Part shown: in pieces, positions 9,704-17,249 of the stretch
Numbering within the stretch: position 1 is the stretch's first letter
Layout of the letters: each line of letters opens with the position of its first letter
NCBI GenBank assembly: GCA_021776195.1
Contig: JAJFGK010000090.1
Span: 1-64,000 of the forward strand
Direction of reading: 5' to 3'
DNA length: 64,000 bases
Source: Kiloniellaceae bacterium
Lineage (GTDB): Bacteria > Pseudomonadota > Alphaproteobacteria > Kiloniellales > Kiloniellaceae
Notes under the pieces: generated by a model
Seen by the model: only the letters and a program-made list of their open reading frames with translations
The model's database searches: none
Told to the model about the DNA's origin: nothing
Translations under genes and position numbers: made by a program

Positions 9704-10942
9704 ATGACCATCGGGGTGGGCGGCTCGACGATCGAGGCGGAACTGGCGGCAATGACCTCACGGCGCGGCACCGCGCCGGCCATTACCGAGGCCGAGCGGC
9801 GCGGGCGCATCGCCAAGGCCCAGGCACTGATGCGCAAGGAAGAGGTCAACGCGCTCTATCTCGATTCCTCGACCTCCCTGTTCTATTTCACCGGCCTGAA
9901 GCTGCGCGGCAGCGAACGGCTCCACGGCGCGGTGATCCCGGCCGAGGGCGAGATCGCCTACATCTGCCCGGCTTTCGAGGAAGCCAAGATCCGCGCCATG
10001 CTGCAGCTCGACGGCGAGATCCTGACCTGGGAGGAGCATGAGGACCCGACCGCCCTGGTCATCGAGGCGGTGCGCGGCAAGGGGCATCCCCACGGTCGAA
10101 TAGCGGTGGACGAGACCACGCCCTTCTTTACCTTCGATGGCCTGCGCCGCGCCGGCAACGCCTTCGAGTACGTGAACGGCAGCCTCGTCACGGCGCCCTG
10201 CCGGATGATCAAATCGCCGGCGGAGATCGCCCTGATGGCCACCGCCAAGGCGATCACCCTGGAGGTCCAGAGGGCCGCCGCGCGCATCCTCGCCGAGGGC
10301 ATCACCACCACCGAGGTGCAGGGCTTCATCGCCGAGGCCCATCACCGGCTCGGCTGCGATGCGCCGCCGCCTTTCTGCATCGTGCTGTTCGGCGAGCCGA
10401 CCGCCTACCCGCATGGCGTGCCCTATCCGCAGACCCTGAAAGAAGGCGACATGGTGCTGATCGACACCGGCGGGCCGGTCGAGGGCTACCTGTCGGACAT
10501 CACGCGCTCTTATGTTTTCGGCGAACCCAGCCCGCGCTACCGCGAGATCTGGAACCTGGAGAAGGCGGCCCAGGCAGCGGCCTTCGCCGCGGCCCAGGTC
10601 GGCGCGCCCTGCGAGGCGGTCGACGCCGCCGCCCGCGCCGTGATCGAGGCCGGCGGGCTCGGCCCCGGGTACGCGGTCCCCGGCCTGCCTCACCGGACCG
10701 GCCACGGCATCGGCCTCGACGTCCACGAGTGGACCTATCTGGTCAAGGACAACAAGACCCCGCTGGCGCCGGGCATGTGCTTTTCCAACGAACCCATGAT
10801 CTGCCTCTACGGCGAGTTCGGCGTGCGCCTCGAGGACCACTTTTATATGACCGAAGAGGGGCCGCGCTGGTTCACCCAGCCGAGCCATTCGGTGGACGAC
10901 CCCTTCGGCTATGAAACCGACGGGAAGGCGGTGGCGCCATGA
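9704..10942 (+). CDS. M24-family metallopeptidase (Xaa-Pro dipeptidase type)
   Basis: This is a 412-aa pita-bread-fold protein with a creatinase-like N-terminal domain and a C-terminal catalytic domain. All five metal ligands can be placed: Asp254 (IDTGG), Asp265 (SDITR), His334 (RTGHGIG), Glu363 (SNEP) and Glu377 (RLEDH). It should therefore be an active dinuclear metallopeptidase and not a metal-free creatinase. Such enzymes cleave X-Pro dipeptides or act on related amide substrates. GGGGAG precedes the ATG. The stop overlaps the start of the next gene (ATGA), so it is translationally coupled to the trimethylamine-dehydrogenase-like flavoprotein. This suggests joint catabolism of an N-methylated or proline-type compound (inference). 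Confidence 0.85.
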   Translation: MTIGVGGSTIEAELAAMTSRRGTAPAITEAERRGRIAKAQALMRKEEVNALYLDSSTSLFYFTGLKLRGSERLHGAVIPAEGEIAYICPAFEEAKIRAMLQLDGEILTWEEHEDPTALVIEAVRGKGHPHGRIAVDETTPFFTFDGLRRAGNAFEYVNGSLVTAPCRMIKSPAEIALMATAKAITLEVQRAAARILAEGITTTEVQGFIAEAHHRLGCDAPPPFCIVLFGEPTAYPHGVPYPQTLKEGDMVLIDTGGPVEGYLSDITRSYVFGEPSPRYREIWNLEKAAQAAAFAAAQVGAPCEAVDAAARAVIEAGGLGPGYAVPGLPHRTGHGIGLDVHEWTYLVKDNKTPLAPGMCFSNEPMICLYGEFGVRLEDHFYMTEEGPRWFTQPSHSVDDPFGYETDGKAVAP

Positions 10943-12996
10943 CCCGGGATCCGCGCTACGACATCCTCTTCGAGCCGGTGAAGATCGGCCCGGTGACGGC
11001 GAAGAACCGCTTCTACCAGGTGCCGCACTGTACCGGGTCGGGGCGCAACTACCCCTCCACGGCGGCGGCCATGCGCGAGGTCAAGGCCGAGGGCGGCTGG
11101 GCCGTGATCTCGACCGAACAGTGCGACATCCACCACAGCGCCGACATGCGCAGCCAGATGCGGCTGTGGGACGAAAAGGACATCCCGACCCACGCCCCGA
11201 TGATCGAGGCGGTCCATCGCCACGGCAGCCTGGCCGCCGTCGAGCTGGTGCACAACGGCCACTATTCGCCCAATCACTTCAGCCGCGAGATTCCCTTGGC
11301 CCCGACCCTGCAGCCGGTGGCCGGGCCCTACCCGATGCACGCCCGGGCCATGGACAAGGCCGATATCGCCGCCTTCCGGCGTTGGCACCGCAAATCGGCC
11401 CTGCTCGCCAAGCAGGCGGGCTTCGATATCATCTATACTTACCTCGGCCACGACATCACCCTCTTCATCTTCTTCCTGTCGCGGCGCACCAACCAGCGCG
11501 GCGACGAGTACGGCGGCTCGCTGGAGAACCGCGCGCGCCTGTTCCGCGAGGTGATCGAGGACACGAGGGAGGCGATCGGCGACAGCTGCGCCCTGGCGGT
11601 GCGCCTGGCGGTCGACGAACTGATGGGCCCGGCCGGCATCACCGCCGGCGCCGAAGGCCGCGAGGTGATGGAGCTGCTGGCCGAGATTCCCGACCTCTGG
11701 GACGTCAATGTCTCGGCCTGGGAGAACGACTCCATGACCTCGCGCTTCGCGCCCGAGGGCTATCAGGAACAGTACGTCGGCTTCGTGAAGTCCCTGACCT
11801 CCAAGCCGGTGGTCGGGGTCGGGCGCTTCACCTCGCCCGACACCATGGTCTCGCAGGTCAAGCGCGGCGTGCTCGACTTCATCGGCGCGGCGCGGCCCTC
11901 GATTGCCGACCCTTTCCTGCCCAAGAAGATCGAAGAGGGACGGATCGACGACCTGCGCGAATGCATCGGCTGCAACATCTGCGTCGCCGGCAACAACACC
12001 CAGGTGCCGATGCGCTGTACCCAGAACCCGACCATGGGCGAGGAGTGGCGCCGCGACTGGCACCCCGAGCGGATACCGCCCAAGGAGAGCGACGATAGTG
12101 TCCTAATCGTCGGGGCCGGCCCGGCGGGTCTCGAGGCGGCGCGGGCCATGGGCCAGCGCGGCTATCGGGTGACCCTGGCCGAGGCCGGCGGCGAGGCGGG
12201 CGGCCGGGTCGCGCGCGAATCCCGCCTGCCCGGTCTGGCGGCCTGGGCGCGGGTGCGCGATTACCGCCTGGGTCAGATCCAAAAACAGGCCGACACGACG
12301 CTCTACTTCGAGAGCCAGATGGAGGCCGCCACGGTGCGCGAGGCCGGTTGCTCCCTGGTCGCCATCGCCACCGGCGCCGACTGGCGCCGCGACGGCATGG
12401 GCCGCGCCAACCGCGAGCCCCTGCCGGGTTGGGACGGGCCCCAGGTCTTTACGCCCGACGACATCATGGCCGGCGCCAGGCTCCAAGGACCGGTCGTGAT
12501 CTATGACGACGACCACTACTACATGGGCGGGGTCCTGGCGGAGAAGCTGCGCGGCGAGGGCCTCGATGTGACCCTGGCGACCCCGGAGCCCCTGGCCTCG
12601 GCCTATACCTTCTACACCCTGGAGCAGGCGGCCATTCAGACCCGCCTGCTCGAGCTCGGGGTCGAGGTGATCGCACTGCACAAGGCCCAGGCGATCGACG
12701 GCGCGGCGGTAACGCTGGCTTGCGTCTTCACGGGCAAAGTTCGCTCCGTCGAGGCGGCCTCGGTCGTCCTGGTGACCGCGATGACGCCCCGCGACCGGCT
12801 CTATCGCGACCTGATGGCCGACCCGGCCGCGCTGGCGGCCGCCGGCATCGGGCAGGTGACGCGGATCGGCGATTGCTACGGCCCGGGCACCATCGCCGCG
12901 GCGGTCTACTCCGGGCACCGCTTCGCCCGCGACCTGAGCGTCTCCCCGCAGGACGAGGTGCCCTTCAAACGCGATCTGATGGCTCTGCCCGGCTGA
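10939..12996 (+). CDS. Trimethylamine/dimethylamine dehydrogenase-family iron-sulfur flavoprotein
   Basis: The 685-aa protein is collinear with trimethylamine dehydrogenase: an N-terminal old-yellow-enzyme FMN barrel, a 4Fe-4S site, and C-terminal ADP/FAD-like domains (VLIVGAGPAGLEAA near 388). The cysteine of FYQVPHCTG (Cys31) matches the residue that carries covalent 6-S-cysteinyl FMN. The cluster ligands CIGCNIC plus a later Cys (342, 345, 348, 360) are intact. The catalytic Tyr168/His171 and Asp264 are kept. Of the trimethylammonium-binding aromatic bowl, Trp261 is present. The Tyr60 equivalent is Gln61, as I recall for dimethylamine dehydrogenase, and the Trp355 equivalent is lost. A secondary amine or N-methyl amino acid is therefore a likelier substrate than trimethylamine. 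Confidence 0.85.
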   Translation: MTRDPRYDILFEPVKIGPVTAKNRFYQVPHCTGSGRNYPSTAAAMREVKAEGGWAVISTEQCDIHHSADMRSQMRLWDEKDIPTHAPMIEAVHRHGSLAAVELVHNGHYSPNHFSREIPLAPTLQPVAGPYPMHARAMDKADIAAFRRWHRKSALLAKQAGFDIIYTYLGHDITLFIFFLSRRTNQRGDEYGGSLENRARLFREVIEDTREAIGDSCALAVRLAVDELMGPAGITAGAEGREVMELLAEIPDLWDVNVSAWENDSMTSRFAPEGYQEQYVGFVKSLTSKPVVGVGRFTSPDTMVSQVKRGVLDFIGAARPSIADPFLPKKIEEGRIDDLRECIGCNICVAGNNTQVPMRCTQNPTMGEEWRRDWHPERIPPKESDDSVLIVGAGPAGLEAARAMGQRGYRVTLAEAGGEAGGRVARESRLPGLAAWARVRDYRLGQIQKQADTTLYFESQMEAATVREAGCSLVAIATGADWRRDGMGRANREPLPGWDGPQVFTPDDIMAGARLQGPVVIYDDDHYYMGGVLAEKLRGEGLDVTLATPEPLASAYTFYTLEQAAIQTRLLELGVEVIALHKAQAIDGAAVTLACVFTGKVRSVEAASVVLVTAMTPRDRLYRDLMADPAALAAAGIGQVTRIGDCYGPGTIAAAVYSGHRFARDLSVSPQDEVPFKRDLMALPG

Positions 12997-13026
12997 TGGG
13001 CGGCCGGCGGGCCGGACTTCGCGATG

Positions 13027-14274
13027 CTACTGTTTGCGGCGCCGTTTCGTCTCGGTGGTCCGGATCATGTCGCGGATGCGCGGCTGGATCTCCGCGCGCC
13101 AGCGGGTGCCGTTGAAGACGCCGTAGTGGCCGACCCCCGGCTGGACGTAGTGAAGCTTGTCTTCCTCGGGGATCGCGGTGCAGAGATCGTGCGCCGCCTG
13201 GGTCTGGCCGAGGCCGCAGATGTCGTCGCGCTCGCCCTCCACGGTCATCAGCGCGGTCTGCCGGATCGCCCCGCAGTCGACCGGTTCGCCGCGATGGATC
13301 AGGTGCCCGTCCGGCAAGGCATGCTCCTGGAAGACCGCTCGAACGGTCTGTAGATAGAATTCCGCCGGCAGGTCCATGACGGCCAGAAACTCCTCGTAGA
13401 AGTCCTGATGCTGCTGCACCGAATCCCGGTCGCCACGAACCAGGTCGTTGAAGTGGTCCAGGTGGGCGGTGACGTGGCGTTCCAGGTTCATGGTCATGAA
13501 GCCGCCTAGCTGCAGGAAGCCGGGATAGACCCGGCGCAGGAAACCGGCGTGGGGGAAGGGCACCTGGGAGATCACGTTGCGCTCGAACCAGGCCAGCGAG
13601 CGCGACTTTGCCACCTCGTTGACCTTGGTCGGGTTGCGCCGGGTGTCGATCGGTCCGCCCATGAGGGTCAGCGAGGCCGGCTGGGCGGCCTCGCCGCGCG
13701 CGGCCATGATCGCGGTCGCGGCCAGGGCCGGAACCGCCGGCTGACAGACCGCGATCACATGGGTATCGCGACCCAGGAAGCGGATGAAGTCGATCACGCT
13801 ATCGATGTAGTCGTGCAGATCGAAGGCCCCCGCGGTCAAGGGGACCGCGCGTGCGTCGCGCCAATCGGTGATGTAGACGTCGTGCTCGCCCAGCAGGGCC
13901 CGGACCGTGCCGCGCAAGAGCGTGGCGTAGTGCCCGGACAGCGGTGCGATCAGCAGGACCTTTGGATCGCCGCGTCCGGCCTGCGTTGCGCCACGGGCGA
14001 AGTGCAGCAGGTCGCAAAAGGGCGTCTGCAGGGCGACCTCCTCCTGCACCGGGACCTCCATCCCTCGGACATTGACCCGGTCCAGGTCGAAGGCCGGCTT
14101 GCTGTAACGCCGGGTCATTTGTTCGAACAGGTTGCAACTGGCCGATAGCGACCGCCCGGCCGCCGTCCAGGCGGTGGGGTTGAAGGGGTTGTCGAGGTAG
14201 AAGCGCAAGGCCTGGGCGGCGTTGCGCAGGGGTGAAACCGATGCGTGCGCCAGTTCATAGGCGTGATATTGCAA
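13027..14274 (-). CDS. phaZ: Intracellular polyhydroxybutyrate depolymerase
   Basis: This is a 415-aa alpha/beta-hydrolase of the intracellular PHB depolymerase family. The nucleophile is a cysteine in VCQPAVP (Cys177), as in the PhaZ1-type enzymes, rather than the serine of a lipase box. LLIAPLSGHYATLLRGT and DVYITDWRDAR are other family blocks. It degrades stored PHB to hydroxybutyrate oligomers in the cytoplasm. The start is set at TTG 14274, giving the family-typical QYHAYELAH N-terminus with GGAAAGGA upstream; a longer frame upstream lacks similarity. The C-terminus is basic (TKRRRKQ). It is convergent with the flavoprotein gene, with 30 bp between. Confidence 0.9.
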   Translation of the reverse strand: MQYHAYELAHASVSPLRNAAQALRFYLDNPFNPTAWTAAGRSLSASCNLFEQMTRRYSKPAFDLDRVNVRGMEVPVQEEVALQTPFCDLLHFARGATQAGRGDPKVLLIAPLSGHYATLLRGTVRALLGEHDVYITDWRDARAVPLTAGAFDLHDYIDSVIDFIRFLGRDTHVIAVCQPAVPALAATAIMAARGEAAQPASLTLMGGPIDTRRNPTKVNEVAKSRSLAWFERNVISQVPFPHAGFLRRVYPGFLQLGGFMTMNLERHVTAHLDHFNDLVRGDRDSVQQHQDFYEEFLAVMDLPAEFYLQTVRAVFQEHALPDGHLIHRGEPVDCGAIRQTALMTVEGERDDICGLGQTQAAHDLCTAIPEEDKLHYVQPGVGHYGVFNGTRWRAEIQPRIRDMIRTTETKRRRKQ

Positions 14275-14688
14275 TGCCTTGCGTCCTTTCCAGATTGTCC
14301 CTGCGATTTCCCCACAGCGGATTCTTCCGCCGCATTTCTTCTTATTGCAGCGCAACATTATGAGGCCCGGTGCGGCCCAGCGCAAATCCCCATCGGCCTT
14401 CCGCCGCCATGAATCGGGCGCGCGGGAATGGCGGTATCAGGTGCGCCGCACGGGCCCCCTGGCGGCCAGCGCCAAAATCGTAATCATTTCTTAACCACTC
14501 GACTCGACGAATCTTCTTGCCTTGCGGACGAAAAAGCATCAAATAGTTCTCCCGGTTACACATTATCCTGGCGTACCCCCATAGACGCCTATGCGCTGCG
14601 CGGCGTTACCCCGAGACATTGTGAGCCACACCCTGAAGACGCCGCGCCTGGTTGCGTGCGTCGTAATGTTTCTTTGAAAGGCCTAGCT
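14275..14688. other. Divergent intergenic region phaZ / cold-shock gene
   Basis: This is 414 bp without a convincing gene. The stretch before the cold-shock gene is comparatively AT-rich around 14475-14570 and probably holds its promoter and a long 5' leader, as is usual for csp mRNAs. No defined structure could be assigned by eye. Confidence 0.4.
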
Positions 14689-14898
14689 ATGACGACTGGA
14701 TCAGTGAAATGGTTCAACCCGACCAAGGGATTCGGATTCATCGAGCCGGAGGACGGCTCCAAGGATGCCTTTGTCCACATCTCCGCCGTGGAGCGTGCCG
14801 GACTGACGACTCTGCGCGAGGGTCAAAAGGTCGAGTTTGAACTCGTCCCTGGCCGCAACGGAAAGTCTTCTGCGGAAAATCTGGTCGTTCTGGACTAA
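14689..14898 (+). CDS. Cold-shock domain protein (CspA family)
   Basis: The 69-aa single OB-fold protein has both RNA-binding motifs: [15 protein letters not shown] (RNP1) and [10 protein letters not shown] (RNP2). It has the usual family length and is probably an RNA chaperone acting on cold or stress mRNAs. The ATG at 14689 directly starts the MTTGSVKWF domain, preceded by a GAAAGG-like ribosome-binding site. Confidence 0.95.
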   Translation: MTTGSVKWFNPTKGFGFIEPEDGSKDAFVHISAVERAGLTTLREGQKVEFELVPGRNGKSSAENLVVLD

Positions 14899-14917
14899 AG
14901 GCACGACCGGCCACAGT

Positions 14918-14951
14918 CATGCCCTGCCTTCGGATCCCGAAGCAGGGCATG
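14918..14951. repeat. Long hairpin downstream of the cold-shock gene
   Basis: The arms CATGCCCTG...CCGAAG form a stem of about 15 bp with one bulged base and a 3-base loop (ATC). It begins 20 bp after the csp stop. There is no T-run, so it may stabilise the csp transcript 3' end or be a dispersed palindromic element rather than a simple intrinsic terminator. Confidence 0.6.
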
Positions 14952-14993
14952 ATGGTGCCGCCACCCACGACCCAATGACATCAAGGACGATCA

Positions 14994-15185
14994 ATGGCGC
15001 GCACGCCTAATTACAAATTCGACCGCATGGAACGCGAAAAAGCCAAGGCAGCCAAGAAAGCGGCCCGCGCGGCGGCGAAAGCCGAAAAGGCCGAAGCCAA
15101 GAATCAGGCGCCCGGGAGTTCGCCCGAAGGCGATTCCGCGCCCGTTAGCCCCGCGGCCCTCGATCCGGGCACCAGAGAGGGCTGA
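14994..15185 (+). CDS. Small Lys/Ala-rich conserved hypothetical protein
   Basis: The 63-aa protein starts MARTPNYKFDRMEREKAKAA and continues as an Ala/Lys/Glu-rich helix, probably a coiled or single alpha-helix, to about residue 37. A Pro/Ser-rich tail follows. Short proteins with this N-terminus are common in alphaproteobacteria and have no known function. It follows the cold-shock gene by 95 bp on the same strand and may be co-expressed. Confidence 0.65.
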   Translation: MARTPNYKFDRMEREKAKAAKKAARAAAKAEKAEAKNQAPGSSPEGDSAPVSPAALDPGTREG

Positions 15186-15308
15186 CCGGCCTTCGCTGCC
15201 ACACCAGGCCGCGATTCCCCGCGCTCGGCAATTCTCTATTTCATCCCAGTGAGTTGATCGGCCCTGCTATCTCAGGGATCTTCCCTTGTGCGCCGACTGA
15301 CGTCGGCT

Positions 15309-15362
15309 CGACAGTGACGATCAGGCCGACAGTGACCATCCGGCCGGCGGTGACCGTCAGGT
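15309..15362. repeat. Three imperfect 18-bp tandem repeats
   Basis: The units at 15309-15326, 15327-15344 and 15345-15362 share the core CGACAGTGACCATC-like sequence with a few substitutions. The last unit contains the stop codon of the ABC exporter gene. The array separates two convergent genes. Confidence 0.6.
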
Positions 15363-17249
15363 CTGCTTCTCGTCTTTCGCCAGTTTCTCGACCTCCGCCT
15401 CGGGGATGTCGTCAAAGGAGGCGTAGTTCATGCGGTAGAGGCGGCTGTAGAGGCCGCCTTCGGCCATCAGTTGGTCGTGGTTGCCGGTTTCGATGATTCC
15501 GCCGTCCTGCAGCACGATGATCCGGTCGGCCCCGCGGATCGTTGCCAGGCGGTGGGCGATGACCAGGGCAGTGCGGCCTTTCAACAGGTGCGCCAGGGCG
15601 CGCTGTATTTCCAGTTCGGTGTAGCTGTCGACCGAGGCGGTGGCTTCGTCGAGCACCAGGATCTTGGTGTCGGCCACCAATGCGCGGGCGAAGCTCAAGA
15701 GTTGCCGCTGGCCGAGCGAAAGGTTGGAGGCGCCCTGGTCGAGTTGGGTCCGGTAGCCCTCGGGCAGGCGCAGGATGAAGTCATGAGCCCCCACCGCCCG
15801 GGCAGCGGCGACCACCTGTTCGTGGGTCGCATCGCTCTTGGCGTAGCGGATGTTGGCCTCGATGGTATCCGAGAACAAGAAGGGCTCCTGCAGCACCATC
15901 GCCACCTGACGGCCGAGCGAACCCTGGGTGACGTCGCGAACGTCGTGCCCGCCGACCAGAACCTGGCCCTCCCAGATGTCATAAAATCGGTGCACCAGAG
16001 CCATGGTGCTGGTCTTGCCAGAGCCGGTGGGGCCGACCAGGGCCACGGTTTCGCCGGGTTCCACGCGAAAGGTGATGTTTTTCAGGATCGGCAGGTCCGG
16101 CACGTAGCCGAAGGTCACGTCACGAAACTCGACGGCGCCGTCGATTTCGCTGAGCTCGATGGCGTCCGGCTTGTCCTCGACCTCGACCGCGACGTCCATG
16201 ACCTCGAAGATGCGCTGCCCCGAGGCCATGGCCCGCTGCATGATGGAGTACTGGATGGTCAGCGAACGGATCGGGTCGAAGAAGCGCTGCACATAGAACA
16301 GGAAGGCCACCATGATGCCGATGTCGAGGCTGTCGTCCAGCACCAGGGCGCCGCCGAAGACCACGATGATGGCCATGGCCGCCCCGGTCAGGCTGTCGAC
16401 GATGGGGATCATGACGTTGGTGAACTTCGAGGCGGTCAGATGGGCGCGCAGGTTGTCGCTCGCCTTCTCGTCGAACAGCGCGAAGTTCACCTCTTCGCGG
16501 CCCATCTCCTGGACCGCGCGCACGCCGTTGATCGATTCGGCCAGCGCGCCGTTGGTCGTGCTGCTGGTCTCGCGCGCGCGCAGGAAGGCACGGCGCGCCA
16601 GCGGCAGCCAGACGATGCGCACCAAGAACAGCAGCGGCACCACCGAGAGCGTCATGGCGCCGAGGCGCGGATCCAGAGTCAAGAGGACCGCGATGATGCC
16701 GAACAGCAGGACCATATCGCCGATGGCGAAGATCGAGGACTCGAGAAACTCCTGCAGCGCGTAGACGTCGCCCTGGAGGCGCGACATCAGCCGGCCGACC
16801 TCGGTCTTGTCCATGAAGGAGAGCGAGACCGACTGCAGGTGGGCGTACATGGCGCGGCGCAGGTCGAACAGAAGATGCCCGGCGACCCGCCCGACGATGG
16901 TCTCCTGCAGGTGATTGCCGATGTAGTTGATGGTGATGACCAGGGCGAAAACCGCCACCGCCCAGGCCAGCAGAGTGCCGCCGCCGCTCTCGGCGGTCAG
17001 GACATTGTCGATGACCCAGCGAATGATCAAGGGGATCGTCAATTGGGTCATGGTGAAGACCAGCACGGCGCCGATGGCAATCAGGATGCGCCGCCGATAG
17101 GGGGCCAGGTAACTGGCAAGGCGCCTGACCACCCACTTGTCGAAGACCCGCCCGAAGAGCTCTTCGTCCTGGGAGATCTGCGAGCCGACGACGGCCAGGG
17201 GCGGGCGGTCTTCCTGCAGTCGGGCGGCGGCCTGGCCCACGCTGGTCAT
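15357..17249 (-). CDS. ABC exporter half-transporter with degenerate signature motif (partner B)
   Basis: This is a 630-aa membrane-plus-ATPase half-transporter. Six transmembrane segments lie in about residues 55-340. The nucleotide-binding domain has Walker A GPTGSGKTS and a complete Walker B LVLDEATASVD, with the catalytic Glu present. Its signature motif is LSLGQ instead of LSGGQ. In a heterodimer with the upstream protein the residues complement each other: its Walker sites face the intact LSGGQ of the partner to make the one active site. Its ATG overlaps the partner stop by 4 bp. Such heterodimers export lipids or drugs; the substrate is unknown. Confidence 0.88.
   Translation of the reverse strand: MTSVGQAAARLQEDRPPLAVVGSQISQDEELFGRVFDKWVVRRLASYLAPYRRRILIAIGAVLVFTMTQLTIPLIIRWVIDNVLTAESGGGTLLAWAVAVFALVITINYIGNHLQETIVGRVAGHLLFDLRRAMYAHLQSVSLSFMDKTEVGRLMSRLQGDVYALQEFLESSIFAIGDMVLLFGIIAVLLTLDPRLGAMTLSVVPLLFLVRIVWLPLARRAFLRARETSSTTNGALAESINGVRAVQEMGREEVNFALFDEKASDNLRAHLTASKFTNVMIPIVDSLTGAAMAIIVVFGGALVLDDSLDIGIMVAFLFYVQRFFDPIRSLTIQYSIMQRAMASGQRIFEVMDVAVEVEDKPDAIELSEIDGAVEFRDVTFGYVPDLPILKNITFRVEPGETVALVGPTGSGKTSTMALVHRFYDIWEGQVLVGGHDVRDVTQGSLGRQVAMVLQEPFLFSDTIEANIRYAKSDATHEQVVAAARAVGAHDFILRLPEGYRTQLDQGASNLSLGQRQLLSFARALVADTKILVLDEATASVDSYTELEIQRALAHLLKGRTALVIAHRLATIRGADRIIVLQDGGIIETGNHDQLMAEGGLYSRLYRMNYASFDDIPEAEVEKLAKDEKQT

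Noticed and set aside
9704..10942. Creatinase for the M24 protein
   Set aside because: Creatinases lack the dinuclear metal site; all five metal ligands are present here.
14918..14951. Intrinsic terminator after the cold-shock gene
   Set aside because: The stem is strong, but no T-run follows on either strand.
15309..15362. CRISPR-like array
   Set aside because: The repeats are directly adjacent with no spacers, only three units, and imperfect.
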